Shown here: positions 24,034-32,717 of the stretch, piece after piece
Layout: the number at the start of each line of letters is the position of its first letter
Position numbering within the stretch: the stretch's first letter is position 1
Source of the DNA: Burkholderiales bacterium
Lineage (GTDB): Bacteria > Pseudomonadota > Gammaproteobacteria > Burkholderiales > JAEUOS01
Direction: 5' to 3'
Length of the DNA stretch: 52,835 nt
Assembly: GCA_947473125.1 (NCBI GenBank)
Contig: CANJDH010000023.1
Location: 1 to 52,835, forward strand
Position numbers and translations under genes: made by a program
Notes under the pieces: generated by a model
Told to the model about the DNA's origin: nothing
Database searches by the model: none
Seen by the model: only the letters and a program-made list of their open reading frames with translations

Positions 24034-25017
24034 ATGAACGCAGTCCGAAAAATCCTGTGCATGGTCGCCCTTGCAGCCGGTCCGCTGCTGGGCGCATGGC
24101 CCGGCGCGGCGGCCTGGGCACAAGGCTATCCGACGCGCTCCGTCACCCTGGTGTGCCCGTTTCCCCCGGGCGGCTCGGCGGACATCATGGCGCGGCTGGT
24201 GGCGCAAAAACTGGCGGAGTCGCTCGGCGTACCGGTGGTCGTCGAAAACAAGGCGGGTGCCGGCAGTGCGGTCGGCTCCACCTATGTGGCCAAGGCCAAA
24301 CCGGACGGTCACACCTTGCTGCTGATCACCGGGGCCTACCCGGCGCAAGCCGCCCTGACCCTGAACCCGCAATTTGATGCCCTGCGCGACATTTCCATGG
24401 TGTCGATGGTGACGGCTTATCCGTTTTTCATCAACGTGGCCAATGAATCGCGCTACCGCAGCGTCGCCGATCTGATCGCAGATGCCAGGGCCAATCCGGG
24501 CAAGCTCAATTATTCGACCGCAGGCGTGGGCTCGATCCACCATCTCGCCTCTGAATTGTTCAACGCCATGGCGGGCACCGAGATTGTCCACATCCCGACC
24601 AAGGGTGGCAACCAGGCGCTCACCGAGTTGATGGCGGGCCGCATCGACCTGTTGTTTGAAGCCCCGACCCTGTCGCTGCCGTTCATCAGGAGCGGCAAGC
24701 TGCGCGCCCTCGCGGTAACCTCGCCCGCGCGCGGCAAGGGCCTGCCCGACGTTCCGGCACTGGCCGAGACCCTGCCCGGCTACGAGGTCAGCTCTTTCAT
24801 CGGCGTCGGCGTGACCGCCGGGACGCCAGCGCCGATCATTGCCCAATTGAACCGTGAAATCCGCAAGATCATCGAGCAGCCTGACACGGTCCGACGCCTG
24901 ACCGAGCTTGGCGGCGAACCGCAGTCGAGCTCCGCAGAAGAGATGCAGCGCTATGTCGAACAGGTGTTGCGCAAATGGCGCGGCGTGATCGAGGCGCGCA
25001 AGATCGAACGCCAATGA
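24034..25017 (+). CDS. Bug (TctC) family substrate-binding protein
   Basis: A 327-residue periplasmic receptor. The signal peptide is cleaved near AAWA-QGYPTRS. Family blocks are YPTRSVTLVCPFPPGGSAD, ENKAGAGSAVGSTYVA, GKLNYSTAGVGSIHHLASE and LPGYEVSSFIGVGV. The ATG at 24034 starts just after the hydrolase gene. Its stop overlaps the start of an Ldh-type dehydrogenase as ATGA, so receptor and enzyme are translationally coupled. A 2-hydroxy acid is therefore a reasonable guess for the ligand, although the pairing is only suggestive. No TctA/TctB genes accompany it. Confidence 0.9.
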   Translation: MNAVRKILCMVALAAGPLLGAWPGAAAWAQGYPTRSVTLVCPFPPGGSADIMARLVAQKLAESLGVPVVVENKAGAGSAVGSTYVAKAKPDGHTLLLITGAYPAQAALTLNPQFDALRDISMVSMVTAYPFFINVANESRYRSVADLIADARANPGKLNYSTAGVGSIHHLASELFNAMAGTEIVHIPTKGGNQALTELMAGRIDLLFEAPTLSLPFIRSGKLRALAVTSPARGKGLPDVPALAETLPGYEVSSFIGVGVTAGTPAPIIAQLNREIRKIIEQPDTVRRLTELGGEPQSSSAEEMQRYVEQVLRKWRGVIEARKIERQ

Positions 25018-26099
25018 GCCAGCCGGGTCAGGCGGCGCCGGCAGTGCCACTGCGTGTCGCGCCAGCCGCGCTGCAACAATTCATCGCAACATTGTTTGAA
25101 CGGGCCGGCATGTCGGCAGCCCACGCGACCACGGTGGCCGACGCATTGGTCTGGGCCAACTTGCGCGGCGTCGATACCCACGGCGTAGCGCGCGTCCCGC
25201 GCTACCTCGAATTTGTCGAAACCGGCATCATCAATCCGCGCCCCGACCTGCGCGCGGTTTCCGACAGCCCGGCGGTGCAGGTCCTCGAAGCCGACCGGGC
25301 TGCGGGCGCCATCGCCATGTCGCAGGCGGGCGAAACGGCCATCGCCAAGGCCCGGTTCGCCGGTATCGGCCTGGTGCTGGTGCGCGGCACCACCCATACC
25401 GGCTCGCTCGGCTACTACACCGAGTCGATCGCCCGACGCGGCCTGACAGCCCTGGCATTGACGGCATCTACGCCCAACATGGCGTATCACGGTGCGCGCG
25501 CCGCCGGCGTATCGACCGCGCCCATTTCGATTGCGATACCGGGTGCCGGCAGCGCGCAAACCGACGATCCGATCGTGCTAGACATGGCCGCCGGCATCGT
25601 CTCGCTGGGGCGCCTGGTGCAGGCCAAGCGACTCAAGGAGACGCTGGCGCCGGGCCTCGCCCTCGATGCGGCCGGCAACCCGACCACGAATGCCCAGACC
25701 GCGCACATTCCCCTGCCGCTTGGCGGCGCCAAGGGCTCGGGCCTGGCGCTGATGATCGAAATGCTCACCAGCCTCGCCGTCGGCAACCCGCTGATTGCGA
25801 CGTTTTTTTCCGACGCAACGGGGGCCAAGCGTCACCGCCAGAATGCCCTGGTGCTGGCGATTGATGTATTCCGGTTTTGCCCCGAAGACGTGTTTCGCCG
25901 CGATGTGGCCCTCACCGTGGCGGCCCTGAAGGCCCTGCCTCCCGACCCCGCCGCCGGCGGCATCCTGATGCCGGGTGAGCGCGGCTACAGCGAGGCGCGG
26001 CGCCGTCGGCAAGACGGCATCCCGCTGCCCGGCGGCATCGCCGCCGAGCTGGCCGGGGCCGCAGCCAAATATGGGCTCGCGCTGCCCTGGGCGCCCTGA
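25014..26099 (+). CDS. Ldh family malate/lactate/ureidoglycolate-type dehydrogenase
   Basis: A 361-residue NAD(P)-dependent oxidoreductase of the type II malate/L-lactate dehydrogenase family, which also contains ureidoglycolate and sulfolactate dehydrogenases. Conserved elements are ANLRGVDTHGVARVPRYLE (with the catalytic His), RGTTHTGSLGYY, LDMAAGIVSLGRL, and LGGAKGSGLALMIEMLTS. It acts on a small 2-hydroxy acid. It overlaps the Bug gene by 4 bp. The specific substrate cannot be assigned from the sequence. Confidence 0.92.
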   Translation: MSQPGQAAPAVPLRVAPAALQQFIATLFERAGMSAAHATTVADALVWANLRGVDTHGVARVPRYLEFVETGIINPRPDLRAVSDSPAVQVLEADRAAGAIAMSQAGETAIAKARFAGIGLVLVRGTTHTGSLGYYTESIARRGLTALALTASTPNMAYHGARAAGVSTAPISIAIPGAGSAQTDDPIVLDMAAGIVSLGRLVQAKRLKETLAPGLALDAAGNPTTNAQTAHIPLPLGGAKGSGLALMIEMLTSLAVGNPLIATFFSDATGAKRHRQNALVLAIDVFRFCPEDVFRRDVALTVAALKALPPDPAAGGILMPGERGYSEARRRRQDGIPLPGGIAAELAGAAAKYGLALPWAP

Positions 26100-26385
26100 A
26101 GCGTCCCTGCCGAACCCGCCAGCACGGCGCGGAGAAAGCCCTGTATGCGTTGGTGGAAGCGGGTTTCCAGCCGTTTGTCGAATATCAAGCGGCACTTGCG
26201 CCGCCGACCGGACCGGGGCAGGCCGCCGACCGCTATCCGCGATTCATTTGTTCTGCATCAAATGCGCAGGACGGGCCATGCCTAGACTGTCGGTGGTGTA
26301 TCGAGGCCGCAACACGGACACCGCGCGGGTACTGCGCCAACGCTGTTTACGGTCTTGATGACGAGTCAACATTGGAGGGAGCCGC
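26100..26385. other. 286-base gap with no recognised gene
   Basis: Short open frames cross this stretch but none has a convincing start or family signature. No PhoB-type box (two CTGTCAT-like direct repeats) was found before the phosphate genes. GGAGGGAGC just upstream of 26386 is the ribosome-binding sequence of the DUF47 gene. Confidence 0.5.
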
Positions 26386-27024
26386 ATGTTCAGCAGCCTG
26401 ATGCCGCAACGCAAGGAGTTTTTTGAATTGCTCGCGGCGCATTCGGACCGGGTGGTGGCCGGCGCCAACGCGGTATTGCGGCTGGTCAACAGCCTGGGTG
26501 AGCAGAACGGCGACATACCCGCCCTCGCCGCCGAGGTCGACACGCATGAAAAAAGTGCCGACAAGATCAAGGCGGAATTAATCGTGCTGTTGCACAAGTC
26601 TTTCACCACGCCGATCAACCGCGACCAGATCCACGCGTTGACGATCGAACTCGACAACGTGATCAACGCCTTGCAGGATGTGGCCCATGTAGTAGGCATG
26701 TACAACATCAAGGAGTCGACCGTCGAAGGGCGCGAGATGGCGTCCCTCGGGGCGGACGCCTGCATGCGCCTGAACCGCGCCGTGACGGCGCTGCCCGACA
26801 AGCATCGCACCCAGGAGATCATCGACCTGTGCAAGGAGATCGACGAGATCGAGTCGAAAGGCGACCGCCTCGAACGCCAGGCCGTGACCAAGCTGTTCGA
26901 AAACGGCGGCAGCCCCTGGATTGCCATGAAGATGCGCGAGTTCTACCTGCAGCAGGAAAATGTCCTCGACCGCTGCCACGACGCGGCAAAAACGCTTGAA
27001 GAAATCCTGATCGAAAATTCCTGA
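26386..27024 (+). CDS. DUF47 (PhoU-like) protein, first copy
   Basis: A 212-residue all-helical protein of the DUF47/TIGR00153 group, related to PhoU. Such proteins are encoded beside PiT phosphate transporters and are thought to control them. Typical blocks are FFELLAAHSDRVVAGANAV, KSFTTPINRDQIHALTIELDNVI and LCKEIDEIESKGDRLERQAVTKLFE. The acidic Asp/Glu-rich motifs may bind metal ions as in PhoU. It is 11 bases before the PiT gene. A second DUF47 gene follows the transporter, and the two proteins share long blocks, so they are paralogues. Confidence 0.93.
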   Translation: MFSSLMPQRKEFFELLAAHSDRVVAGANAVLRLVNSLGEQNGDIPALAAEVDTHEKSADKIKAELIVLLHKSFTTPINRDQIHALTIELDNVINALQDVAHVVGMYNIKESTVEGREMASLGADACMRLNRAVTALPDKHRTQEIIDLCKEIDEIESKGDRLERQAVTKLFENGGSPWIAMKMREFYLQQENVLDRCHDAAKTLEEILIENS

Positions 27025-27035
27025 GGGGCGGCACC

Positions 27036-28049
27036 ATGACAGGATTGACCATCAGCATCTGGGCGTTGGCCCTGCTTGTCGTCGTGGCGCTGGCCTTCGA
27101 TTTCATGAACGGCTTTCATGACGGCGCCAACTCGATCTCGACGATCGTGGCGACCGGCGCGTTAACCCCCAAGCAGGCGGTGCTGTTCGCCGCCTTCTTC
27201 AACTTCGCGGCGCTCTGGATCTTTCAGCTCAAGGTCGCAGCCACCATCGGCAAGGGCACGGTTGACCCGGCCTTTGTCGACCATTACGTGATATTCGGCG
27301 CACTGGTCGGGGCGTTGGCCTGGAACGTCATCACCTGGTATTACGGCATCCCGTCTTCGTCGTCCCATGCCCTGATCGGCGGTCTGGTGGGCGCGACCAC
27401 GGCCAACGCCGGCTCTGCCGCGCCGATCATCTGGAACGGGTTCGGCAAGACCCTGGCATTCATCGTGATTTCACCGTTTGTCGGGTTCATGCTGGGCGGC
27501 CTCTTGATGGTACTGGCCGCCTGGGTGTTCAAGAACCGATCGCCGCACCAGGCCGGCAGGTGGTTCAATCACGCGCAACTGGCGGCGGCTGCCGCTTATA
27601 GCCTCGGCCACGGCGGCAATGACGCGCAAAAAACCATCGGTATCATCTGGTTGCTGTTGATCTCGGCGGGCGCCGCCACCACCGACGTCGCCAGCCTGCC
27701 CAACTGGGTGATTTATTCCTGCTATGGCGCCATTGCCTGGGGTACCTATCTGGGCGGCTGGCGCATCGTCAAGACGATGGGCAGCAAGATCACCAAGCTC
27801 ACGTCGGTGAGCGGCTCGTGCGCCTCGATGGGCGGCGCCATCAGTCTTGGCCTGGCCACCCTGGGCGGCGTGCCCGTTTCAACCACCCACACCATCACCG
27901 GGGCGATTGTCGGCGTCGGCACGGCACAGGATGTCAAGGCGGTACGCTGGGGGATCACCTTCAACCTGGTGGTAGCCTGGATCCTGACGATTCCGGCATC
28001 GGGCCTGATCGCGGCCCTGTTCTGGTACCTAGGGCGCGGCTTTCTCTAG
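27036..28049 (+). CDS. pit: PiT-family inorganic phosphate transporter
   Basis: A 337-residue inner-membrane transporter for phosphate (often as metal-phosphate). The duplicated PiT signatures are visible: FMNGFHDGANSISTIVATGAL near the N-terminus and SLGHGGNDAQKTIGI in the second half. STTHTITGAIVGVG is the matching late motif. About ten hydrophobic segments span the length, without the large cytoplasmic loop of the longer Pit proteins. It lies between two DUF47 genes on the same strand. This low-affinity carrier is usually driven by the proton gradient. Confidence 0.94.
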   Translation: MTGLTISIWALALLVVVALAFDFMNGFHDGANSISTIVATGALTPKQAVLFAAFFNFAALWIFQLKVAATIGKGTVDPAFVDHYVIFGALVGALAWNVITWYYGIPSSSSHALIGGLVGATTANAGSAAPIIWNGFGKTLAFIVISPFVGFMLGGLLMVLAAWVFKNRSPHQAGRWFNHAQLAAAAAYSLGHGGNDAQKTIGIIWLLLISAGAATTDVASLPNWVIYSCYGAIAWGTYLGGWRIVKTMGSKITKLTSVSGSCASMGGAISLGLATLGGVPVSTTHTITGAIVGVGTAQDVKAVRWGITFNLVVAWILTIPASGLIAALFWYLGRGFL

Positions 28050-28141
28050 TCCGCCTCATCCTCTCCGCACTCGAAGCTTCGTCCACACACAACGCTCGCC
28101 ATGAAGCGCCCACCCATCCACCATCGGTAGACGAGGTTGCC

Positions 28142-28789
28142 ATGCTCAGCAATGTCATGCCCAAACGCAGCCTGTACTTCGAGCTGCTCGCAGCGCACAC
28201 CGACCGCGTCGTGGCCGGTGCCAATGCCACGTTGCGGCTGATTTCGGGTCTTGGCCAGCAAAACGCCGCGACGGCGCAATTGATTGAGGAGGTATATGCC
28301 AACGAAACCAGTGCCGACAAGATCAAGGCAGACCTGATCAAGTTGCTGTTCGAGTCGTTCACGACGCCGATCAACCGCGACCAGCTGCACACCCTGACAA
28401 TCGATCTGGACCGCGTGCTCGACGACCTGCAGCATGTCGCCAATGCAGTGGCGGCCTACAGCATCGGTGAGGCCACCAGCGAAGCGCGCGCCATGGCATC
28501 GCTGAGTGCCGATGCCTGCACGCGCCTGAACCGCGCGGTGGTCGCGCTGGCCGACAAGGGCCGCGACCAGGAGACGGTCGACCTGTGCAACAAGATCGAC
28601 CGGATCGAAGCCGAAGCAAGCAAGCTCAAGCGCAAGGCGATCAAGAAGCTGTTCGAAGACGAAGGTGACGATGCCGCCGTCTGGAAAGCCATCAAGATGC
28701 GCGAACTGTATGCGCTACTCGAAACGGTGCTCGATTCGTGCAAGCGCGCTGCCAAGACGATCGAGGAAATCCTGATCGAAAACGCCTGA
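28142..28789 (+). CDS. DUF47 (PhoU-like) protein, second copy
   Basis: A 215-residue paralogue of the DUF47 protein at 26386-27024. Shared blocks include FELLAAHTDRVVAGANAT, ESFTTPINRDQLHTLTIDLDRVLDDLQHVA and the C-terminal AAKTIEEILIEN. The ATG at 28142 is chosen because it aligns with the start of the first copy; a longer frame upstream overlaps the PiT gene in another frame and is not family-like. It lies 92 bases after the PiT stop. Having two copies around one transporter suggests hetero-oligomers or separate control, which is inference. Confidence 0.93.
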   Translation: MLSNVMPKRSLYFELLAAHTDRVVAGANATLRLISGLGQQNAATAQLIEEVYANETSADKIKADLIKLLFESFTTPINRDQLHTLTIDLDRVLDDLQHVANAVAAYSIGEATSEARAMASLSADACTRLNRAVVALADKGRDQETVDLCNKIDRIEAEASKLKRKAIKKLFEDEGDDAAVWKAIKMRELYALLETVLDSCKRAAKTIEEILIENA

Positions 28790-28808
28790 GCGGCGCTTCG
28801 GGCCGCTC

Positions 28809-30530
28809 TCAGGCCGATTCGGCAAACAGCTTGTCGTAGGCCGCCAGCAGGGTCTGGTGCATCGCGCTGCCCTGCATGTCGGGGCCCAGCGTGTCGAGCC
28901 CGATAAAGCGTTCGCTGCGATCGAGCAGGGCCTCGGCCTGGCGCACGGTTTCCGCGCCATACAGCAGGACCAGCGCGCGGCGAAAACCATCGACCTGCTC
29001 CAGGTTCATCAGGCTTTCGATGCAGCGGTACACCAGTCGGCGTGCCGGCTGGATATGCTGGAACTGGCGAATCCAGTCGCAACCCTCACGCGTCGCCTCC
29101 TCATCGCCGATCGCCAGCGCCAGCAGGGTCTTGAGTTCACCGACACGCAACTCCTTCCAGACGGTGCCCAACGGAATCGCCAGGCCGAGGATTTCCCAAA
29201 GCGGCCGTTCATCGTTGAGGTTGGAGGTCTGCAGATCGGTCAGCAGTTCGGCACACTCGGCCTCATCGAGGTCGTGCAACTTCACCAGCGCCGGGCGCAG
29301 CCGGTTGCCGACGCTGTTGTTCTCCCATTCCAGGTCTTCGACCGGGTAGATCTCGGACATGCCCGGTACCAGGATGCGGCAGCTGTAGGCGCCCTGCTCG
29401 CTGAAATCGGCGACGTAAATCTCCTTGCCTTCACCGGCGACGCAGGCGCACAACCAGGCATAGTCTTCGGCGGTGGTGTTGCTGAAATTCCAGTCGGCAA
29501 ACTCAAAGTCCGGTGCATCGCCAAGAAAGTTCCAGCTGATCACGCCGGACGAATCGACAAAATGGATTTCCAGGTTGGCGGCGGCGGTGATTTCTTCCAT
29601 GTCGAAGCCCGCTTCGGGAAATCCCTCCAGCGATTCTAGAGCGCGACCCTGCAACAGTTCGGTAAGCGCGCGCTCCAGTGCCACCTCGAAGCGCGGGTGC
29701 GCACCGAAGCTCGCAAACACGCCCTGGTCTTTCGGGTGCAGCAGCGTCACGTTCATCACCGGGTAGCGCCCGCCCAGTGACGCGTCGCGCACCAGAATGC
29801 CGAAGCCCGCCTCGCGCAAACCCTTGATGCCGGCCGCGATGCCCGGATAGCGCGCAATCACGGCGTCGGGTACTTCAGGCAGGCACAGGCCTTCGCTGAT
29901 GATGCGGTTCTTGATGTGGCGCTCGAAAATTTCCGACAGGGCCTGGCTACGCGCCTCCATCAGCGTGTTGCCGGCAGCCATGCCGTTGCTGACATACAGG
30001 TTGCCGATGATGTTGACCGGAAACCAGGTTTTTGCGTCGTCGGAAAGGCGCGTGTAGGGCAAGGTGCAGATGCCGCGCGCCACGTTGCCGGAGTTGAGAT
30101 CGACCAGCACTTCGCCGTCGATCTCGCCGTCCGGGTTGTAGAAGGCATGCAGTTCGGGGTTGAGCATCTCGGCCGGCCAGGTGCCATCGTCGGTCGGCGC
30201 GAACCAGCGCTCCTGCGGGTAGTGCACGAACGGGCGGTTGGCGCGCGTCACGCCGAGGTTGAAGTGGGTCCAGAAATAGTGCGTGTTGAGGCGCTCGAAA
30301 AATTCACCGAGGGCGCTGGCGCGTGCCGCCAGCTTGGTCGCGCCCTTGCCGTTGGCAAACAGCATCGGGCATTCGTGGTCGCGCACATGCACCGACCAGA
30401 TCGACTCGACCGGGTTGAGCCAGGACGACTCGTTGAGCACAAAGCCGCGCGCCGCGAGCTTTTGCTGCATGGTCTGGATGGTCGATTCGAGCGACGCGTC
30501 TTTGCCGGGGATGAAGCTTTCGGTTCGCAT
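28809..30530 (-). CDS. ycaO: YcaO-domain protein, ribosomal protein S12 methylthiotransferase accessory type
   Basis: A 573-residue protein with an N-terminal YcaO domain and a C-terminal extension of about 170 residues, the architecture and near length (586) of E. coli YcaO. That protein aids RimO in beta-methylthiolation of ribosomal protein S12. YcaO domains bind ATP and activate amide bonds. Visible are KGATKLAARASALGEFFERLN, GNTLMEARSQALSEIFERHI (ATP-binding glutamates) and ALERALTELLQGRALES. The ATG at 30530 gives the family start MRTESFIPGKDASLESTI. No precursor peptide or thiazole/oxazole cluster genes are near, so a RiPP role is unlikely. rimO is not in the window. Confidence 0.92.
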   Translation of the reverse strand: MRTESFIPGKDASLESTIQTMQQKLAARGFVLNESSWLNPVESIWSVHVRDHECPMLFANGKGATKLAARASALGEFFERLNTHYFWTHFNLGVTRANRPFVHYPQERWFAPTDDGTWPAEMLNPELHAFYNPDGEIDGEVLVDLNSGNVARGICTLPYTRLSDDAKTWFPVNIIGNLYVSNGMAAGNTLMEARSQALSEIFERHIKNRIISEGLCLPEVPDAVIARYPGIAAGIKGLREAGFGILVRDASLGGRYPVMNVTLLHPKDQGVFASFGAHPRFEVALERALTELLQGRALESLEGFPEAGFDMEEITAAANLEIHFVDSSGVISWNFLGDAPDFEFADWNFSNTTAEDYAWLCACVAGEGKEIYVADFSEQGAYSCRILVPGMSEIYPVEDLEWENNSVGNRLRPALVKLHDLDEAECAELLTDLQTSNLNDERPLWEILGLAIPLGTVWKELRVGELKTLLALAIGDEEATREGCDWIRQFQHIQPARRLVYRCIESLMNLEQVDGFRRALVLLYGAETVRQAEALLDRSERFIGLDTLGPDMQGSAMHQTLLAAYDKLFAESA

Positions 30531-30689
30531 GGGGATGGACTCAGTCAAGGTACAGCCGATTGTCGCAATCGGACTGGCGCGCCGGTGCAGGTGCGCGAAA
30601 GAAAAAGGTGTGCAGGGCGGCATTGTAGTCAGTCTTGACGATGTCAAATCGCGGCATGGGCGCGCCGGGATGGATACACTGACAGACTT

Positions 30690-31511
30690 ATGCTTACCGA
30701 TTCGGTTATTCGAGATTCAGCCAGCACCGCAAATCCCATTGCCTGCGCGAAAGCAATGTGGGCTGCGGTCGCGCTGTTGCTGGTGATGCTGCCCGCATTC
30801 GCGATTGAAGATCGTGCCGACATCGAACCGAATGCGCCGGTCAGCGCGGAGCGCGGCATCGCATGGAAGCTCACCCCAAGTGCATACCGCGAGACCGCGG
30901 GCCGCTCGGCACTGGACCTCAACCTGCGCGGCAATCGCGAGAACGAGGTCTTCTGGATCGGCCAATACCGGCGCGGCACCGAATTCCAGCAATTGCGTGC
31001 CGGCTATGAACAGCAGTTTCCCATGCCATTCGGACGGCTGATTGCGTCGGGACAATTGGCATCCCGCGGGTTCCAGGGTGCCAGCGTGACGGTCGAATTG
31101 AGCGATGAAAAGAAGACCCCGTTTTTCGCCCTTCTCGGCCTGGGCAGAACCAATGTCAAACCTTACTACAACCTCAATTTCGACCCAAACGACTCGACCC
31201 TGATCGGTGCCGGCTGGCGTCCGGATGAGGCCAGCATGGCCAGCCTGTACCAGGTACGCGATGATCGCCTCGGCACCGGCCAGCGCGTCACGCACCTGGT
31301 ATGGCGCACCAAAACCGGCGAGCGCTCCCGCCTGACTTTGGACCTGTTTCGGCGCGTCGGCCGGGCCGATGCGGATGCCGAGTTGTTCCGCGCGACCGGC
31401 ATCACGATGACCTACGACCGGGATCCGTGGTTCGTGCGCCTGGCCTGGGATCCCAAGGCCAACTTCACCGCAAGCGACATGACGCGCCTCGCAATCGGCA
31501 TCCGCTTTTGA
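30690..31511 (+). CDS. Exported protein, possible small outer-membrane beta-barrel
   Basis: A 273-residue protein with an N-terminal hydrophobic segment (about residues 22-38, ALLLVMLPAFA) that looks like a signal peptide. The rest has alternating polar and apolar strands (for example GIAWKLTPSAYRE, HLVWRTKTGERSRLTLDLF) and ends in phenylalanine (AIGIRF), as many outer-membrane barrels do. I do not recognise the family. The start could be ATG 30690 or ATG 30756; neither has a good ribosome-binding sequence. It diverges from ycaO and precedes a Tat-exported hydrolase gene by 96 bases. Confidence 0.6.
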   Translation: MLTDSVIRDSASTANPIACAKAMWAAVALLLVMLPAFAIEDRADIEPNAPVSAERGIAWKLTPSAYRETAGRSALDLNLRGNRENEVFWIGQYRRGTEFQQLRAGYEQQFPMPFGRLIASGQLASRGFQGASVTVELSDEKKTPFFALLGLGRTNVKPYYNLNFDPNDSTLIGAGWRPDEASMASLYQVRDDRLGTGQRVTHLVWRTKTGERSRLTLDLFRRVGRADADAELFRATGITMTYDRDPWFVRLAWDPKANFTASDMTRLAIGIRF

Positions 31512-31607
31512 TCCCTGCCTTCCGCAAGCGGCGGCTCGCCGCCGCCGATACCGCGTAGAATGGCTCCCAGAGCGCTTTTCAGGCCGATGTATTACTGGAG
31601 GAACAAA

Positions 31608-32666
31608 ATGACCAACCGCATCACCGGCTCACGCCGGGAATTTTTTGCAAGCGCGGCCGCAGCAACCCTCGTCGCGACCACCCTGCCGCCGGCGACTGCC
31701 ACGGCCCAAACCGGAAACCCGCGAAGCGCCGCCGACGTGGTCGGCACCGAACATTGGGCCATCAAGCGCGTCGGCAGCGACAGCGTGAAACTGTTCTTGT
31801 GGAACAAGAAACTGCGCAACCCGGCCGGCGCGACCGGCGGCCCCAAGGCGCGCGGCACCATCCTGTTCGTGCACGGCTCCTCAGTGTCCTCCACCCCGGT
31901 GTTCGACCTGCAGATTCCCGGCAGGCCCACATCCTCGACCATGGACTGGTTCGCGCGCCTCGGGTTCGACACCTGGTGTTTCGACTGCGAGGGCTACGGC
32001 CGGTCAGACAAGATGCGCTCGATGAATGCCAACATTGCCGACGGCGCCGACGACCTCGCCGTGGTCAGCGAGGCCATCATGAAGCTCAACGGCGGGCAAA
32101 AGCTGTTGACCTATGGCTCGTCCTCGGGAGCCCTGCGCGCGGCCCTGTTTGCGCAGCGCCATCCGGAGCGCGTCAAGCGCCTTGCGCTCGACGCGATGGT
32201 CTGGACCGGTGAAGGCAGCCCGACCCTGGCCGAGCGCAAGAAGCGCCTGGCCGCCTACCAGGCCAGCAACCGCCGTCCGATCGACCGCAACATGATCCGC
32301 AGTATTTTCACGCGCGACCACCCCGGCACCAGCGACCAGACCATCGTCGAAGCGTTTGCCGATGCGGTTCTGGCGCTCGATACCTCGGTGCCGACCGGCA
32401 CCTACATCGACATGTCGGCCAACCTGCCGGTGTGCGATCCCGAAAAGATCACCGTGCCAACGCTGATCATGCGCGGCCAATACGACGGCATCGCAAGTTT
32501 CCGCGACCTGGCCACTTTTTTCGAAAAACTCGCCAACCCGGACAAGCAATTTGTCGTCATGCCGGGCATCGCCCACACCAGCACGCGTTCCAAGAATTTC
32601 GCTCTGGTGTACCACCTGCTGGAAGGCTATTTCAGCCAGCCCGACCCGGTCTATACCGGCGCCTGA
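31608..32666 (+). CDS. Tat-exported alpha/beta hydrolase
   Basis: A 352-residue hydrolase with a twin-arginine signal (SRREFFASAAAATL at residues 8-21, cleaved near ATAQ), so it is exported folded. The oxyanion motif is LFVHGSS, the nucleophile is Ser172 in YGSSSGA, the acid is in LIMRGQYDGI, and the His is in MPGIAHTSTRS. The ATG at 31608 follows GGAGGAAC and gives the signal. Its substrate is unknown; an ester in the periplasm is likely. A putative outer-membrane protein gene lies upstream on the same strand. Confidence 0.87.
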   Translation: MTNRITGSRREFFASAAAATLVATTLPPATATAQTGNPRSAADVVGTEHWAIKRVGSDSVKLFLWNKKLRNPAGATGGPKARGTILFVHGSSVSSTPVFDLQIPGRPTSSTMDWFARLGFDTWCFDCEGYGRSDKMRSMNANIADGADDLAVVSEAIMKLNGGQKLLTYGSSSGALRAALFAQRHPERVKRLALDAMVWTGEGSPTLAERKKRLAAYQASNRRPIDRNMIRSIFTRDHPGTSDQTIVEAFADAVLALDTSVPTGTYIDMSANLPVCDPEKITVPTLIMRGQYDGIASFRDLATFFEKLANPDKQFVVMPGIAHTSTRSKNFALVYHLLEGYFSQPDPVYTGA

Positions 32667-32717
32667 CCACGGCAGGCCGCTGCCAGGCGTCCTGTGCCGT
32701 GGCGCGGCGTTGCATGG

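Noticed and set aside
26100-26385. A PhoB box before the phosphate genes
   Set aside because: I looked for two CTGTCAT-like repeats 11 bases apart and did not find them.
26150-26401. A possible 83-codon gene before the first DUF47 gene
   Set aside because: It overlaps the DUF47 start, has no ribosome-binding sequence and no recognisable sequence. The stretch was reported as a gap.
28809-30530. YcaO as part of a thiazole/oxazole peptide cluster
   Set aside because: No dehydrogenase, E1-like partner or precursor peptide is nearby, and the architecture matches the RimO-associated YcaO.
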